The notes beneath the pieces were generated by a model. It ran no database searches. It saw only the letters and a program-made list of their open reading frames with translations, and was not told the origin of the DNA. Below, piece by piece: positions 1 through 8,800 of a stretch of 21,152 nucleotides of DNA. Positions within the stretch are counted from its first letter, which is position 1, and each line of letters begins with the position of its first letter. The position numbers and the translations under genes are program-made. This DNA is from JBCDCU01 sp039180865 (GTDB lineage: Bacteria > Pseudomonadota > Alphaproteobacteria > Rhizobiales > JACESI01), in assembly GCA_039180865.1 (NCBI GenBank), contig JBCDCZ010000042.1:1-21152 (forward strand), written 5' to 3'.

Positions 1-1
1 C

Positions 2-802
2 AAGAAGGGCGAATTGCCGTTCCCCGCAATCAACGTCAATGACAGTGTCACCAAGTCGAAGTTTGATAACCGCTACGGGTGTCGCGAATCCCTCGTGGAC
101 GCGATCCGGCGTGCCACCGACACAATGATGGCCGGCAAAGTGGCTGTCGTTTGCGGATATGGCGATGTCGGCAAAGGGTCTGCTCAATCGCTACGCGGCT
201 CCGGTGCACGCGTGAAGGTCACCGAGATCGACCCGATCTGTGCGCTTCAGGCAAGTATGGACGGTTTCGAAGTCGTCACTCTGGAAGATGAAGCGCCGCA
301 TGCCGATATCTTTGTAACTGCAACCGGCAACAAGGATGTGATCACTGCCGATCACATGCGGGCCATGAAAGATATGGCAATCGTCTGCAACATCGGCCAT
401 TTCGACAACGAAATCCAAGTCGCGGCCTTGCGCAATTACAAGTGGAGCAACGTCAAACCTCAGGTCGATCTTATTGAGAAACCGGACGGAGACCGCCTGC
501 TTCTTCTTTCGGAAGGTCGCCTCGTCAATCTTGGAAACGCAACCGGCCACCCAAGCTTCGTTATGTCGGCGAGTTTCACGAACCAGGTCCTCGCACAGAT
601 CGAGCTTTGGTCGGATTCCAATGCGGCGACACGCAAATACGAAAACGACGTCTATATTTTGCCAAAACACCTCGACGAAAAAGTCGCCGAACTCCATCTC
701 GCAAAACTCGGTGCAAAACTCACTCAGCTCACCGAATCACAATCGTCCTATCTTGGAGTTTCTCCACAGGGTCCTTTCAAACCCGAACACTACAAATACT
801 AG
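2..802 (+). CDS. ahcY: S-adenosyl-L-homocysteine hydrolase (adenosylhomocysteinase), 5'-truncated by window edge
   Basis: This enzyme hydrolyses S-adenosylhomocysteine to adenosine and homocysteine with bound NAD, clearing the inhibitory product of SAM-dependent methylation in the cytoplasm. The reading frame is open to the left window edge, so the N-terminal part is missing; about 266 residues remain of a family that is usually about 430-470 long. A TTG at 14 is internal to the conserved LPFPAINVNDS stretch and is not the start. Visible are the NAD-binding glycine motif GYGDVGKGSA at roughly residues 52-61 of the fragment, the SKFDNRYGCRES segment, the GNATGHPSFVMS segment and the family's C-terminal tail ending KPEHYKY, whose Lys and Tyr contact the cofactor in known structures. 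A terminator follows. Identification is essentially certain; only the missing 5' end limits the entry. Confidence 0.98.
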   Translation, partial: KKGELPFPAINVNDSVTKSKFDNRYGCRESLVDAIRRATDTMMAGKVAVVCGYGDVGKGSAQSLRGSGARVKVTEIDPICALQASMDGFEVVTLEDEAPHADIFVTATGNKDVITADHMRAMKDMAIVCNIGHFDNEIQVAALRNYKWSNVKPQVDLIEKPDGDRLLLLSEGRLVNLGNATGHPSFVMSASFTNQVLAQIELWSDSNAATRKYENDVYILPKHLDEKVAELHLAKLGAKLTQLTESQSSYLGVSPQGPFKPEHYKY

Positions 803-832
803 CGCCACCTGGCGTTAACACCAGATATTGTG

Positions 833-870
833 GCCGCGGAGCAACTATGCGCCGCGGCTGCATTTTTTTT
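833..870 (+). terminator. Rho-independent terminator after ahcY
   Basis: A 7-bp perfect GC-rich stem (GCCGCGG at 833-839, CCGCGGC at 852-858) with a 12-nt loop is followed by a run of eight T at 863-870. It lies 30 bp after the ahcY stop, so ahcY probably ends its transcript here and divL has its own promoter. Confidence 0.8.
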
Positions 871-977
871 GCCACATTTTGCTCCAAATCCCTTCGCGCT
901 CTATGGCCATAAAGGTATTTTAAAAGTGATTCGCTACATGGGTATGAGAAGCTTGGGTTGAAGCGCCGTTAGTTTGG

Positions 978-1014
978 GGGTGGCACTTCTGCCCTTTTTC
1001 GGATTCGAAAAAGG
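978..1014 (+). promoter_or_regulatory. Two abutting hairpins in the divL leader; the second covers the ribosome-binding site
   Basis: A perfect 9-bp inverted repeat, CCTTTTTCG (993-1001) and CGAAAAAGG (1006-1014) with a GATT loop, sits directly in front of divL. Its right arm contains most of the Shine-Dalgarno AAGGA at 1011-1015. A weaker stem (978-983 with 989-994, two G-U pairs) overlaps it by two bases and is followed by T5, so the two structures would compete. This is seen in the sequence; a role in translation control is inference. If divL really started at the in-frame TTG 974 or GTG 980, the structure would be inside the gene. Confidence 0.45.
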
Positions 1015-1021
1015 AAATTTG

Positions 1022-3562
1022 ATGCCATTTCGGCGCCGCACCACCGAAACGTCCGTCAAAACCCGTTTCAAAGCGTCGACTTCGCTTGTTACCCCGTCCC
1101 TGAGCCGATCTTTCAACGGAATCGGCGTTCTCGCAGGAACCCTAGCCGCTACCTTTTTCGAGACGAGACCGGCTGCGGCAGAGGGCCTTTTTTTCGGTGG
1201 GCTCAGTTCAACACACGTTCTCGCCTATGCGGCTTTTGTCGCAACTTTGGGTTTCGCAATTGTCAGCACATTCATTCTCATGCGGGAACGGCGCCGTATT
1301 GCATTAGAGCGTGATCGCCTCGTGGAAGAACTCGCAGACAATAGAGCGCGGGCGGACAGAATCGAAACGCTTCTTGCAATCGATGATCAGAGACTGGTGA
1401 TTTGGCCATCTCCGAATGCGAGACCAACCATTCTCGGAACGTTACCGGATCGTTGCGGTGCACCAACAGACAAAGCCGCCTTCCTGGCATTCGGGAAGTG
1501 GCTTGACGGGAGTTCGGCCCATCAACTCCAAGAGGCAATCACCGCGCTACGCGAGTCGGGTATGACCTTCCAGATGGCCGCTGTCAGCAAGGTCGGATCC
1601 TATATCGATGTTTTCGGGCGGACGGTCGGTGGTCGCATTTTCCTGCGCTTCCGTGATCTTTCGGGCGACAAACGCGTCAGGCTTGAACTTGAACGCACCG
1701 TTGCAGACAGGACCTCAGACCTGAACGCATTCAAAACCTTGTTCGATGCGATCAGACAACCCGTTTGGCTGCGCAAGGCAGGAGACGACGCAGGCGAGGC
1801 CGTCATCTGGAGCAACCGCGCGTATCAGGATGCAACCGGACACGATCCCGATGCCGACCAGCCCTATGGCGAACTCCTCGATAGCGAAGCGCGCCAAGAG
1901 GAAGTCACCACACATGGCGATGGGAACCCCTTCACGAACCGTGTTCATGCTGTGTCAGCAGGGCAGCGCTCGACATTCGACGTCGTATCCGTGCCGACAG
2001 AGAATGGATCGATCGGCATTGCAACCGATGTCAGCGAAGCCGAAAAGGCGCAATCAGCCCTCAACCGCACGATTTCAAACCACGAAAAAACACTGAACGA
2101 ATTGCCAACGGCCATCGCGATCTTTGATAAATCGCGCAAGCTCACGTTCTACAATCAAGCCTATCGGATCTTGTTTGGTCTGAGTGAAGCATTCCTCGAC
2201 AGCCAGCCGAGCGATTCCGAGTTGATCGACAAATTCCGGGCGCTTGAAAAGATCCCGGTTGAAGCGAACTTCCGGGAATGGAAGCGCAATCTTCTCAAGA
2301 CACACCAGAGCCTGGATGTTTCCGAATTCACCTGGCATTTGCCGGATGGAAAAACCCTGCGGGTGATTGCAAGCCCCCACACATCCGGTGGCGTAACGTG
2401 GATCTACGAGGACGTTACAACCCAAATCAATCTCGAGAGCCGGGTGAATGTCCTTTCAAGACTTCAGGCGGAAACCCTCAACCGGTTGAGTGACGGCGTA
2501 GCGGTTTTCTCAAGCGACGGACTTCTAACGCTCTCCAACACCTCTTTCCTCGAACAATGGGGACTTGACGAGACCGAACTCACAAAGAAACCGCACATCA
2601 ACAACATCGCTGCGGCCTGTGTTACCCGGTTTGCCAACGAACCGGCTTGGCACGCGCTGAAAATGGCGATTGTCGGCGTCATGGATAAGCCTGAAGATAC
2701 GTCCGGCACAATGGAACGCCCCGACGGTTCAGTTGTGCAATTTGCAACTGCGTCGCTGATCGACGGCCGCACAATGGTAACCTTTGTTGATATTACCGAC
2801 AGCGTTAACTTCGAGCGGGCCCTCACCGAAAAGAACGAGGCCCTTGAGCAGGCCGACAAGCTGAAGTCGGATTTCGTTCAACACGTCTCCTATGAATTGC
2901 GTTCGCCGCTGACAAACATTATCGGCTTTGCCCAATTGCTCTCAGATGCAGATATGGGTCCGCTCACTGACAAGCAACAGGAATACACAGACTACATCCT
3001 TTCATCGTCGTCGTCGCTTCTCGCAATCATCAATGATATTCTTGATCTCGCCACCGCCGATGCAGGCGTCCTTGAACTCGCATTGGGAGAGGTTGCGATC
3101 CGGTCTGCAGTCGACCACGCAATCGAGGGTCTGCAAGACCGGCTCGCTGACCGCGAAATCATGCTTGATCTTGATGTTCCAGAAGACATAGGTGCATTCA
3201 TCGGCGACGAACGGCGGATCACGCAAATCCTGTTCAACCTTCTATCGAACGCTATCCAGTTTTCCGATGACGGCAGCAAGGTTGCCGTAAAAGTGAGGCG
3301 CTCAGAGGATTCGATAGTCTTTACGGTCCAGGATTGGGGTGCTGGAATACCGGACGTGTTCATCGAAAACGTTTTCCGGCGCTTTGAGAGCCGAAAAGCG
3401 GGACAGGCACGCGGTGGCGCCGGGCTTGGCCTCTCGATCGTCAAGCGCTTTGTGGAACTGCATGAGGGGACCGTTGCAATTGAAAGCGCGGAAGGTGTTG
3501 GAACGACCGTCATATGCACCATCCCGGCGGAACCGAAACGCGATGAGATCGCGGCGGAATAG
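1022..3562 (+). CDS. divL: DivL-like multi-PAS sensor pseudokinase with Tyr in place of the phospho-accepting His
   Basis: This is probably DivL, the membrane-bound regulator that in Caulobacter binds DivK~P and modulates CckA, and so CtrA. The 846-residue product has two hydrophobic segments (about 33-46 and 65-87), a charged coiled-coil-like stretch, a degenerate PAS-like region (about 115-200), three more PAS-like regions (about 240-340, 361-470, 485-590), a dimerisation helix region and a HATPase domain. The H-box reads HVSYELRSPLTNI: Tyr624 stands where kinases have the phosphorylated His. The ATPase boxes look intact: NLLSNAIQFSDD, DWGAGIP (D771), and a glycine-rich GGAGLGLS from about 798. 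I chose ATG 1022 because AAGGA lies 6 bp upstream; in-frame TTG 974, GTG 980 and TTG 1019 lack that support. The gene is 6 bp from tsaE-amgK. Caulobacter DivL is 769 residues with Tyr550. The PAS count is my reading. Confidence 0.88.
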   Translation: MPFRRRTTETSVKTRFKASTSLVTPSLSRSFNGIGVLAGTLAATFFETRPAAAEGLFFGGLSSTHVLAYAAFVATLGFAIVSTFILMRERRRIALERDRLVEELADNRARADRIETLLAIDDQRLVIWPSPNARPTILGTLPDRCGAPTDKAAFLAFGKWLDGSSAHQLQEAITALRESGMTFQMAAVSKVGSYIDVFGRTVGGRIFLRFRDLSGDKRVRLELERTVADRTSDLNAFKTLFDAIRQPVWLRKAGDDAGEAVIWSNRAYQDATGHDPDADQPYGELLDSEARQEEVTTHGDGNPFTNRVHAVSAGQRSTFDVVSVPTENGSIGIATDVSEAEKAQSALNRTISNHEKTLNELPTAIAIFDKSRKLTFYNQAYRILFGLSEAFLDSQPSDSELIDKFRALEKIPVEANFREWKRNLLKTHQSLDVSEFTWHLPDGKTLRVIASPHTSGGVTWIYEDVTTQINLESRVNVLSRLQAETLNRLSDGVAVFSSDGLLTLSNTSFLEQWGLDETELTKKPHINNIAAACVTRFANEPAWHALKMAIVGVMDKPEDTSGTMERPDGSVVQFATASLIDGRTMVTFVDITDSVNFERALTEKNEALEQADKLKSDFVQHVSYELRSPLTNIIGFAQLLSDADMGPLTDKQQEYTDYILSSSSSLLAIINDILDLATADAGVLELALGEVAIRSAVDHAIEGLQDRLADREIMLDLDVPEDIGAFIGDERRITQILFNLLSNAIQFSDDGSKVAVKVRRSEDSIVFTVQDWGAGIPDVFIENVFRRFESRKAGQARGGAGLGLSIVKRFVELHEGTVAIESAEGVGTTVICTIPAEPKRDEIAAE

Positions 3563-3568
3563 GATGCG

Positions 3569-5083
3569 ATGAGTGCGGCGTTGACGGGTTTGACCCTTTT
3601 TCTGGCCGACGAAGAAGACAGTCATCGTTTCGGGATGGATTTAGCGCTTTCCCTGCGCGCAGGCGATGCCATTCTTTTGTCCGGTGATCTTGGATCCGGT
3701 AAAACCACAATCGCCCGCGCATTGATCCGCACGCACCTCGCAGACGACGAAGCGGAAGTCCCAAGCCCAACCTTCACGCTCGTAAATGCTTTTGAAGCGG
3801 GCCGCATACCCCTCTATCACTATGATTTTTATCGGATCACTGAAGCTGAAGAAATCGAAGAAATCGGCTTCTCCGATCATCTCGAAGGATCAATTACGCT
3901 CGTCGAATGGCCGGAAAACGCCGAGGCGCTCTTGCCGCAAATGGCAATGACGATCCGGATCGAGATCGAAGGGACAGGGCGCAGAGTGACGCTGGGTGGC
4001 GATACCCGGATCGTTGACCGCGTAAACCGCAGCCTTCGTATCCGTGACTTTCTGGAAGAGAGCGGATTTTCATCACCTGAACGACGCTTTCTCCAAGGCG
4101 ATGCCTCAAGCCGGGCTTATGAGATCATCAAAGATCCGGCGCGCGGTAAGGCTATCTTGATGAACTGGCCAGCGCAGACAGAGCAACCGGTCCTCCAGAA
4201 CGGTAAAACCTACAGTGAAGCGGCCCATCTCGCGACCGATGTCGGGCCTTTTGTGGCAATTGGTGAAGCTTTGCGGGGCCGCGGATTTCCGGCGCCGGAA
4301 CTCTACGGCATCGACCTTGATCGCGGCTTTCTGATCATGGAGGATTTCGGCAGCGCAACTGTCGCGGAAAACTCAGAGCCGGTCATTTCCCGATATGAAG
4401 TCGCCGTCGATCTTCTCGCCCGCCTGCACAGTTTTGATTGGCCGGATAGCGCTCCAGTCAACGAAGACCGAACCCATTATCTTTCAACATTCGACCGCTC
4501 CATTTTCGATATCGAAATCGGCCTCCTGATCGACTGGTATGTTCCTCATGTTGCCGAAAAAACTTTGAGTGAACGCGCCAAGCAAGACTACAATGAGATC
4601 TGGAGCGCTTTGTTTCAGCACCTTGAACAGGCCGAAAAAAGCTGGCTCCTGCGGGACTTCCATTCGCCAAACCTGATGTGGCGAGAAAACAAAACCGGCG
4701 AGGCGCGGATCGGCCTCATTGATTATCAGGATGCATTGATTGGACCTTCCGCCTATGACGTCGCCTCGCTTTGTCAGGATGCACGGGTTACAGTCACAGC
4801 AGAGAATGAGAAGGCGCTGGTAAACCGGTACGTTGCCGCAAGAATCGCGGTTTCGCAGGACTTCGACACGGTTGATTTTGCTCGGGACTATGCGATCATA
4901 GCAGCTCAGCGCGGAACGCGTCTTCTTGGTTTGTGGCCGCGGCTTAAAGTCCGCGATGCAAAACCGCATTACATGAAGCATATGCCGCGTACCATCGATT
5001 ACCTCGACCGGGCACTGTGTCATCCTGCGCTAAGCGACCTTGCCGGTTGGTATCGCAACAATCTGGGCCTATTTGTTAGGTAA
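3569..5083 (+). CDS. TsaE / AmgK-type sugar kinase fusion: tRNA t6A ATPase plus cell-wall amino-sugar phosphotransferase
   Basis: The protein (504 aa) joins two enzymes. Residues 1 to about 150 are TsaE, the ATPase that supports TsaB-TsaD in making t6A37 on ANN-decoding tRNAs: Walker A GDLGSGKT (39-46), PSPTFTLV (66-73), YDFYR (85-89) and EWPE (113-116). Residues about 155-504 are a phosphotransferase of the aminoglycoside/choline kinase fold with the Brenner-type loop RDFHSPNLMW (catalytic D363) and the metal-binding DYQD (D385). With murU directly downstream, the best reading of the second half is AmgK, the anomeric MurNAc/GlcNAc kinase of peptidoglycan recycling. The ATG at 3569 follows the divL stop by 6 bp with AGGA at 3561-3564; an ATG at 3564 hits a stop after two codons. 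Such fusions are known in Alphaproteobacteria. The TsaE half is very secure; the kinase substrate is inferred from context. Confidence 0.9.
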   Translation: MSAALTGLTLFLADEEDSHRFGMDLALSLRAGDAILLSGDLGSGKTTIARALIRTHLADDEAEVPSPTFTLVNAFEAGRIPLYHYDFYRITEAEEIEEIGFSDHLEGSITLVEWPENAEALLPQMAMTIRIEIEGTGRRVTLGGDTRIVDRVNRSLRIRDFLEESGFSSPERRFLQGDASSRAYEIIKDPARGKAILMNWPAQTEQPVLQNGKTYSEAAHLATDVGPFVAIGEALRGRGFPAPELYGIDLDRGFLIMEDFGSATVAENSEPVISRYEVAVDLLARLHSFDWPDSAPVNEDRTHYLSTFDRSIFDIEIGLLIDWYVPHVAEKTLSERAKQDYNEIWSALFQHLEQAEKSWLLRDFHSPNLMWRENKTGEARIGLIDYQDALIGPSAYDVASLCQDARVTVTAENEKALVNRYVAARIAVSQDFDTVDFARDYAIIAAQRGTRLLGLWPRLKVRDAKPHYMKHMPRTIDYLDRALCHPALSDLAGWYRNNLGLFVR

Positions 5084-5157
5084 CGCTGCTAGCGTGCTTG
5101 AGGAATTGTCTCTACGCACAACGCATCGGCGCACATATTTGATGAGGAATAAAGAAC

Positions 5158-5880
5158 TTGGCCACCGGACCGAAAATCGCATTTGTTGCTGCGGCTGGAT
5201 TAGGCAAGCGCATGCGACCGCTCACTGCAACCGCGCCCAAGCCACTGATTGAAGTTAAGGGTAAAAGTCTGATTGATTACGGGCTTGATACGCTTGCTGC
5301 GGCAGGCGTTACCTCCGCGGTGGTCAATGTTCACTATTTTCCGGATCTGCTCGAAATCCATCTGGCAAAACGTAATGTGCCGCAGATAGTCATTTCCGAT
5401 GAACGAGACCAGCGCCTCGAAACCGGGGGCGGCGTCAAGAAAGCGCTCGACCAACTTGGCAAAGAACCGTTCTTTTATCTCAATTCCGATTCATTCTGGA
5501 TTGAAGGCGTGAAGCCGAACTTTCAGCTTCTTGCCGAAACCTGGGATCCTGAAAAGATGGACTGCCTGCTTCTCCTTGCAAGTACGGTTAAAGCAGCCGG
5601 TTTTCATGAACGCGGTGATTTTTCCATAGAACCGGATGGCCGCCTGAAACGCCGGGAGGAGAGCGTGATTGCGCCTTTTGCCTATGCGGGTGCGGCGATC
5701 ATCAATCCACGGATCTTCGACGAAACACCTGATGGGCCATTCTCCATGAACGTGGTTTTCGACCGAGCGCTTGCCGACGGCCGATTGTTCGGTGCGCAAA
5801 TGGAGGGAATATGGATCCATGTTGGTACGCCCGAGGCGATTACCGAAGCAGAATATGCGATTGATAATTCCCTCAGCTAA
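5158..5880 (+). CDS. murU: N-acetylmuramate-1-phosphate uridylyltransferase-like nucleotidyltransferase (MurU)
   Basis: MurU transfers UMP to MurNAc-1-phosphate to give UDP-MurNAc, bypassing de novo synthesis (and the fosfomycin target MurA) in cell-wall recycling. The 240-residue product has the sugar nucleotidyltransferase loop AAAGLGKRMRPLT (11-23) followed by PKPL, the LETGGGVKKAL segment (88-98) and the metal-binding NSDSFW (Asp111). The start is a TTG: an in-frame TGA sits at 5143-5145, and the first downstream ATG would remove the catalytic loop. AGGA at 5145-5148 gives a 9-bp spacing. It follows the AmgK-type fusion, which would make its substrate, and lies 5 bp before addB. The family also includes glucose-1-phosphate and other sugar-1-phosphate transferases; the pairing with an AmgK-like kinase is what favours MurU. 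Confidence 0.85.
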   Translation: MATGPKIAFVAAAGLGKRMRPLTATAPKPLIEVKGKSLIDYGLDTLAAAGVTSAVVNVHYFPDLLEIHLAKRNVPQIVISDERDQRLETGGGVKKALDQLGKEPFFYLNSDSFWIEGVKPNFQLLAETWDPEKMDCLLLLASTVKAAGFHERGDFSIEPDGRLKRREESVIAPFAYAGAAIINPRIFDETPDGPFSMNVVFDRALADGRLFGAQMEGIWIHVGTPEAITEAEYAIDNSLS

Positions 5881-5885
5881 TCGCC

Positions 5886-8800
5886 ATGCCTTTGAAGAGC
5901 CGCGCGCCCGCCGTCTATTCCATTCCGCCGGACCTCCCCTTTCTTGCAACCCTGGCGCAGAAGATCATTAACGGGACGCTGCTTCCGGAAGGCTTCGACA
6001 CCGAAGACCCCCTCGCCTTTGCAGACCTAACGATTTATCTGCCGACCCGCCGTGCGGCGCGCCTTCTGGCGGAACACTTTCGCGACGCGGCAGCAAACGA
6101 TATCGTTGTACTGCCCCGCATTAAGGCGCTCGGTGAAGTTGATCCCAGCGAAGACGTTTATCCTGAGAATGATCTCGCCGGTGATCCGGCGGTCACCATA
6201 CCGCCAGCGATCGAACCCCTGTCTCGCCAGATCATCCTAACAAAACTCATCCTCGCTTGGGGTGAGGCCATGGGCAACCATAGATCGGGCACGCCCCTCA
6301 TGGTACCAGCTTCGCCTGCCGATGCGAGTTACCTTGCTGCCGATCTTGGCGACCTGATGGACCGCGCAACAAGTGAACGGGTCCCATGGGCACGCCTCGG
6401 CGATCTCGTACCCGATGACTACGCCAACTATTGGCAGCTCACGCTCGATTTTCTTAAAATCGCGACCGAGAACTGGCCACAGATTCTCAGTGTCATGGGG
6501 AGGATTGATGCCGCTGAACGACGCGACCGACTGATCGCTGCGGAAGCCCGCCGGTTAGAGGGAAGGGACTTGCCCGTGATCGCAGCAGGATCAACAGGTA
6601 CTCTTCCATCGACGGCGGATTTTCTGACAATGATTGCGCACAAACCAAATGGCGCGGTAGTTCTGCCCGGCCTGGACATGTCCCTCGAAGATGACGTCTT
6701 TGACGCGATCGGTGGGCCGACCAAACCCGACGAGGCGATAAACAGTCATCCGCAATACGGAATGAAGCGCCTTTTGAGTGAATTCATCGGTATCAAGCGT
6801 GGAGACGTGGGTGACTTGTCCCTAACCGAACGGCCGCTGGAAAATCGGACGCGCCTCATGGGCGATGTCATGCTTCCAGCCCCACGGACGGATCTTTGGG
6901 GCGAAGCGCATCGGCGGCTCTCTGACGCTGATCTCGACCTTGCGCTCGCAGATATTGCACTCATTGAAGCGGAAACCGATACGCAAGAAGCGCTTGCAAT
7001 TGCTTGCGCGCTTCGCACGTTCATCGAAACTGATAGGAGCACGGCATGTCTCGTCACTCCAGACCGGTCCCTCGCCCGCCGGGTCGCACTGGAACTCAAT
7101 CGTTGGGGACTTTCGGTTGACGATTCCGCAGGTCGGCCTTTGGCCAAAACTCCACCCGCAGTCCTCGCACAATTGATCGCTGAGACGGTTTTAAGCGAGC
7201 TGGACCCAGTCAAGCTTCTTGCCCTTCTCAAACACCCTATGGCCGTTTTTGGGATGGAACCAGGCGAGGCTCGGCGTGCAGCCAGGATCCTTGATCTCGC
7301 CGTTCTAAGAGCCCCCCGCATATCCGGAGGCAGCACGGCATTGTTAGAACGGGTGCGAGCCTTCGCGGGAAACACCAAAGGGGGAACGGAAGACGATAAG
7401 TCTTCAGATCTGACGAACGCTGAGGGCCAAACATCAAAGCGGCGTTTGCACCCCGCAATCGAAACATTCACGTCCGACGATTACGATCTCGCTCTCCGTT
7501 TTTGTGAAGCTTTAAAGGCGGTTCTCACCCCGCTTGAAACCTTGTTCGAAAGAGCAGAAGCACTCCCCCTTTCCGAATTTGCGGAAGCCCACAAAGCCGC
7601 ATTCTCTGCCATCGTTGGGAAAGACCAAACCGCGACGCGACAGCTTTTCGATCATTTTGATGCTCTTGCCTCCGGCTCAAGCCGGGACCTTCAAATCACA
7701 GCGTTCGATTATCCTCCGCTCTTTCGAGCACTCCTGAGCGGGACCAGCGTCCCTGAAACCGGGCAGGGCGATCATCGTTTGCTCATTCTCGGTGTCCTTG
7801 AGGCAAGGCTTCTTTCTCCGGATTTGATCGTGCTTGGCGGTCTGGATGAGGGAAGTTGGCCACGCCCAGCCGAAACCGATGCCTTCATGTCTCGCGGTAT
7901 GCGAGCGGTTATGGGTCTCGAAGCCCCGGAACGCAGGATCGGACTGTCTGCCCACGATGTCGTTCAAAGCCTCGGGACAAAAAAGGTCATCTTAAGCCGG
8001 GCGAGGAAGCGCAGCGGCTCACCGCAAGTCCGCTCCAGGTGGCTACAGCGCCTTACTGCTGTGATTGGCAAAGCGCGAGAGGAGGCACTTCTTGAGCGGG
8101 GTTCGCTCTATCTGGACTATGCTGGTGCTCTCGATCAGTCAAAGAACGAAAACGCAAAGGGCGCCGAGCGTCCCAATCCAAAACCACCTGTTTCAGCCCG
8201 GCCCAATCAGCTTTCTGTGACGCGTATCGAGACATGGGTGCGCGATCCCTATGCAATCTACTGCGAACGTATTCTGAATATGCGACCGATCGATCCGCTG
8301 GGAGCCGTGCCGGATTTCGCAACCCGCGGAAACCTGGTTCATCAGGCATTGGATCGCTTTATCGCCGGCTGGGATGGCCCCTTTGATGAAACTGCGAAAT
8401 CCCAGCTTCTAGAACTCGGGTCGAACCTTTTCAAATCCGAGCTGAAAGACTTCCCCGAAATAAGAGCCGCATGGTGGCCGCGTTTCCAACGTCTCGCACA
8501 GGCGTTCGTCGCGTTTGAAGCCGGTCGTGATCACGAGATTATCAAACGGCATACGGAAGTTTTTGCCCGTCTCGCGATCCCGGTCGATGGGCTCGATTTC
8601 TTTTTAACGGCTGAAGCCGACCGGATTGATGAACGGACGGACGGAACGCTTTCCGTCATCGATTTCAAAACCGGCGACCCTCCTAATCCCAAACAGGTCA
8701 AATCTGGCCTTGCGGCACAACTTGCCCTTGAAACCGCGATGATTCAGGCCGGGGCTTTCGACTTTCTCGGCCACTTATCGAACCGTAGCGTAGCCGAGCT

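Noticed and set aside
981..994. TGGCAC as the -24 element of a sigma-54 promoter for divL
   Set aside because: No GC-containing -12 element of the TTGC type at the required spacing.
5083..5095. Small inverted repeat ACGCT-GCT-AGCGT right after the tsaE-amgK stop
   Set aside because: Five-bp stem with a tight loop and no T tract, so not supported as a terminator.
6746..7471. A 241-codon open frame on the - strand inside addB
   Set aside because: Ser/Arg-rich composition with no recognisable motif, opposite a clear AddB coding region.
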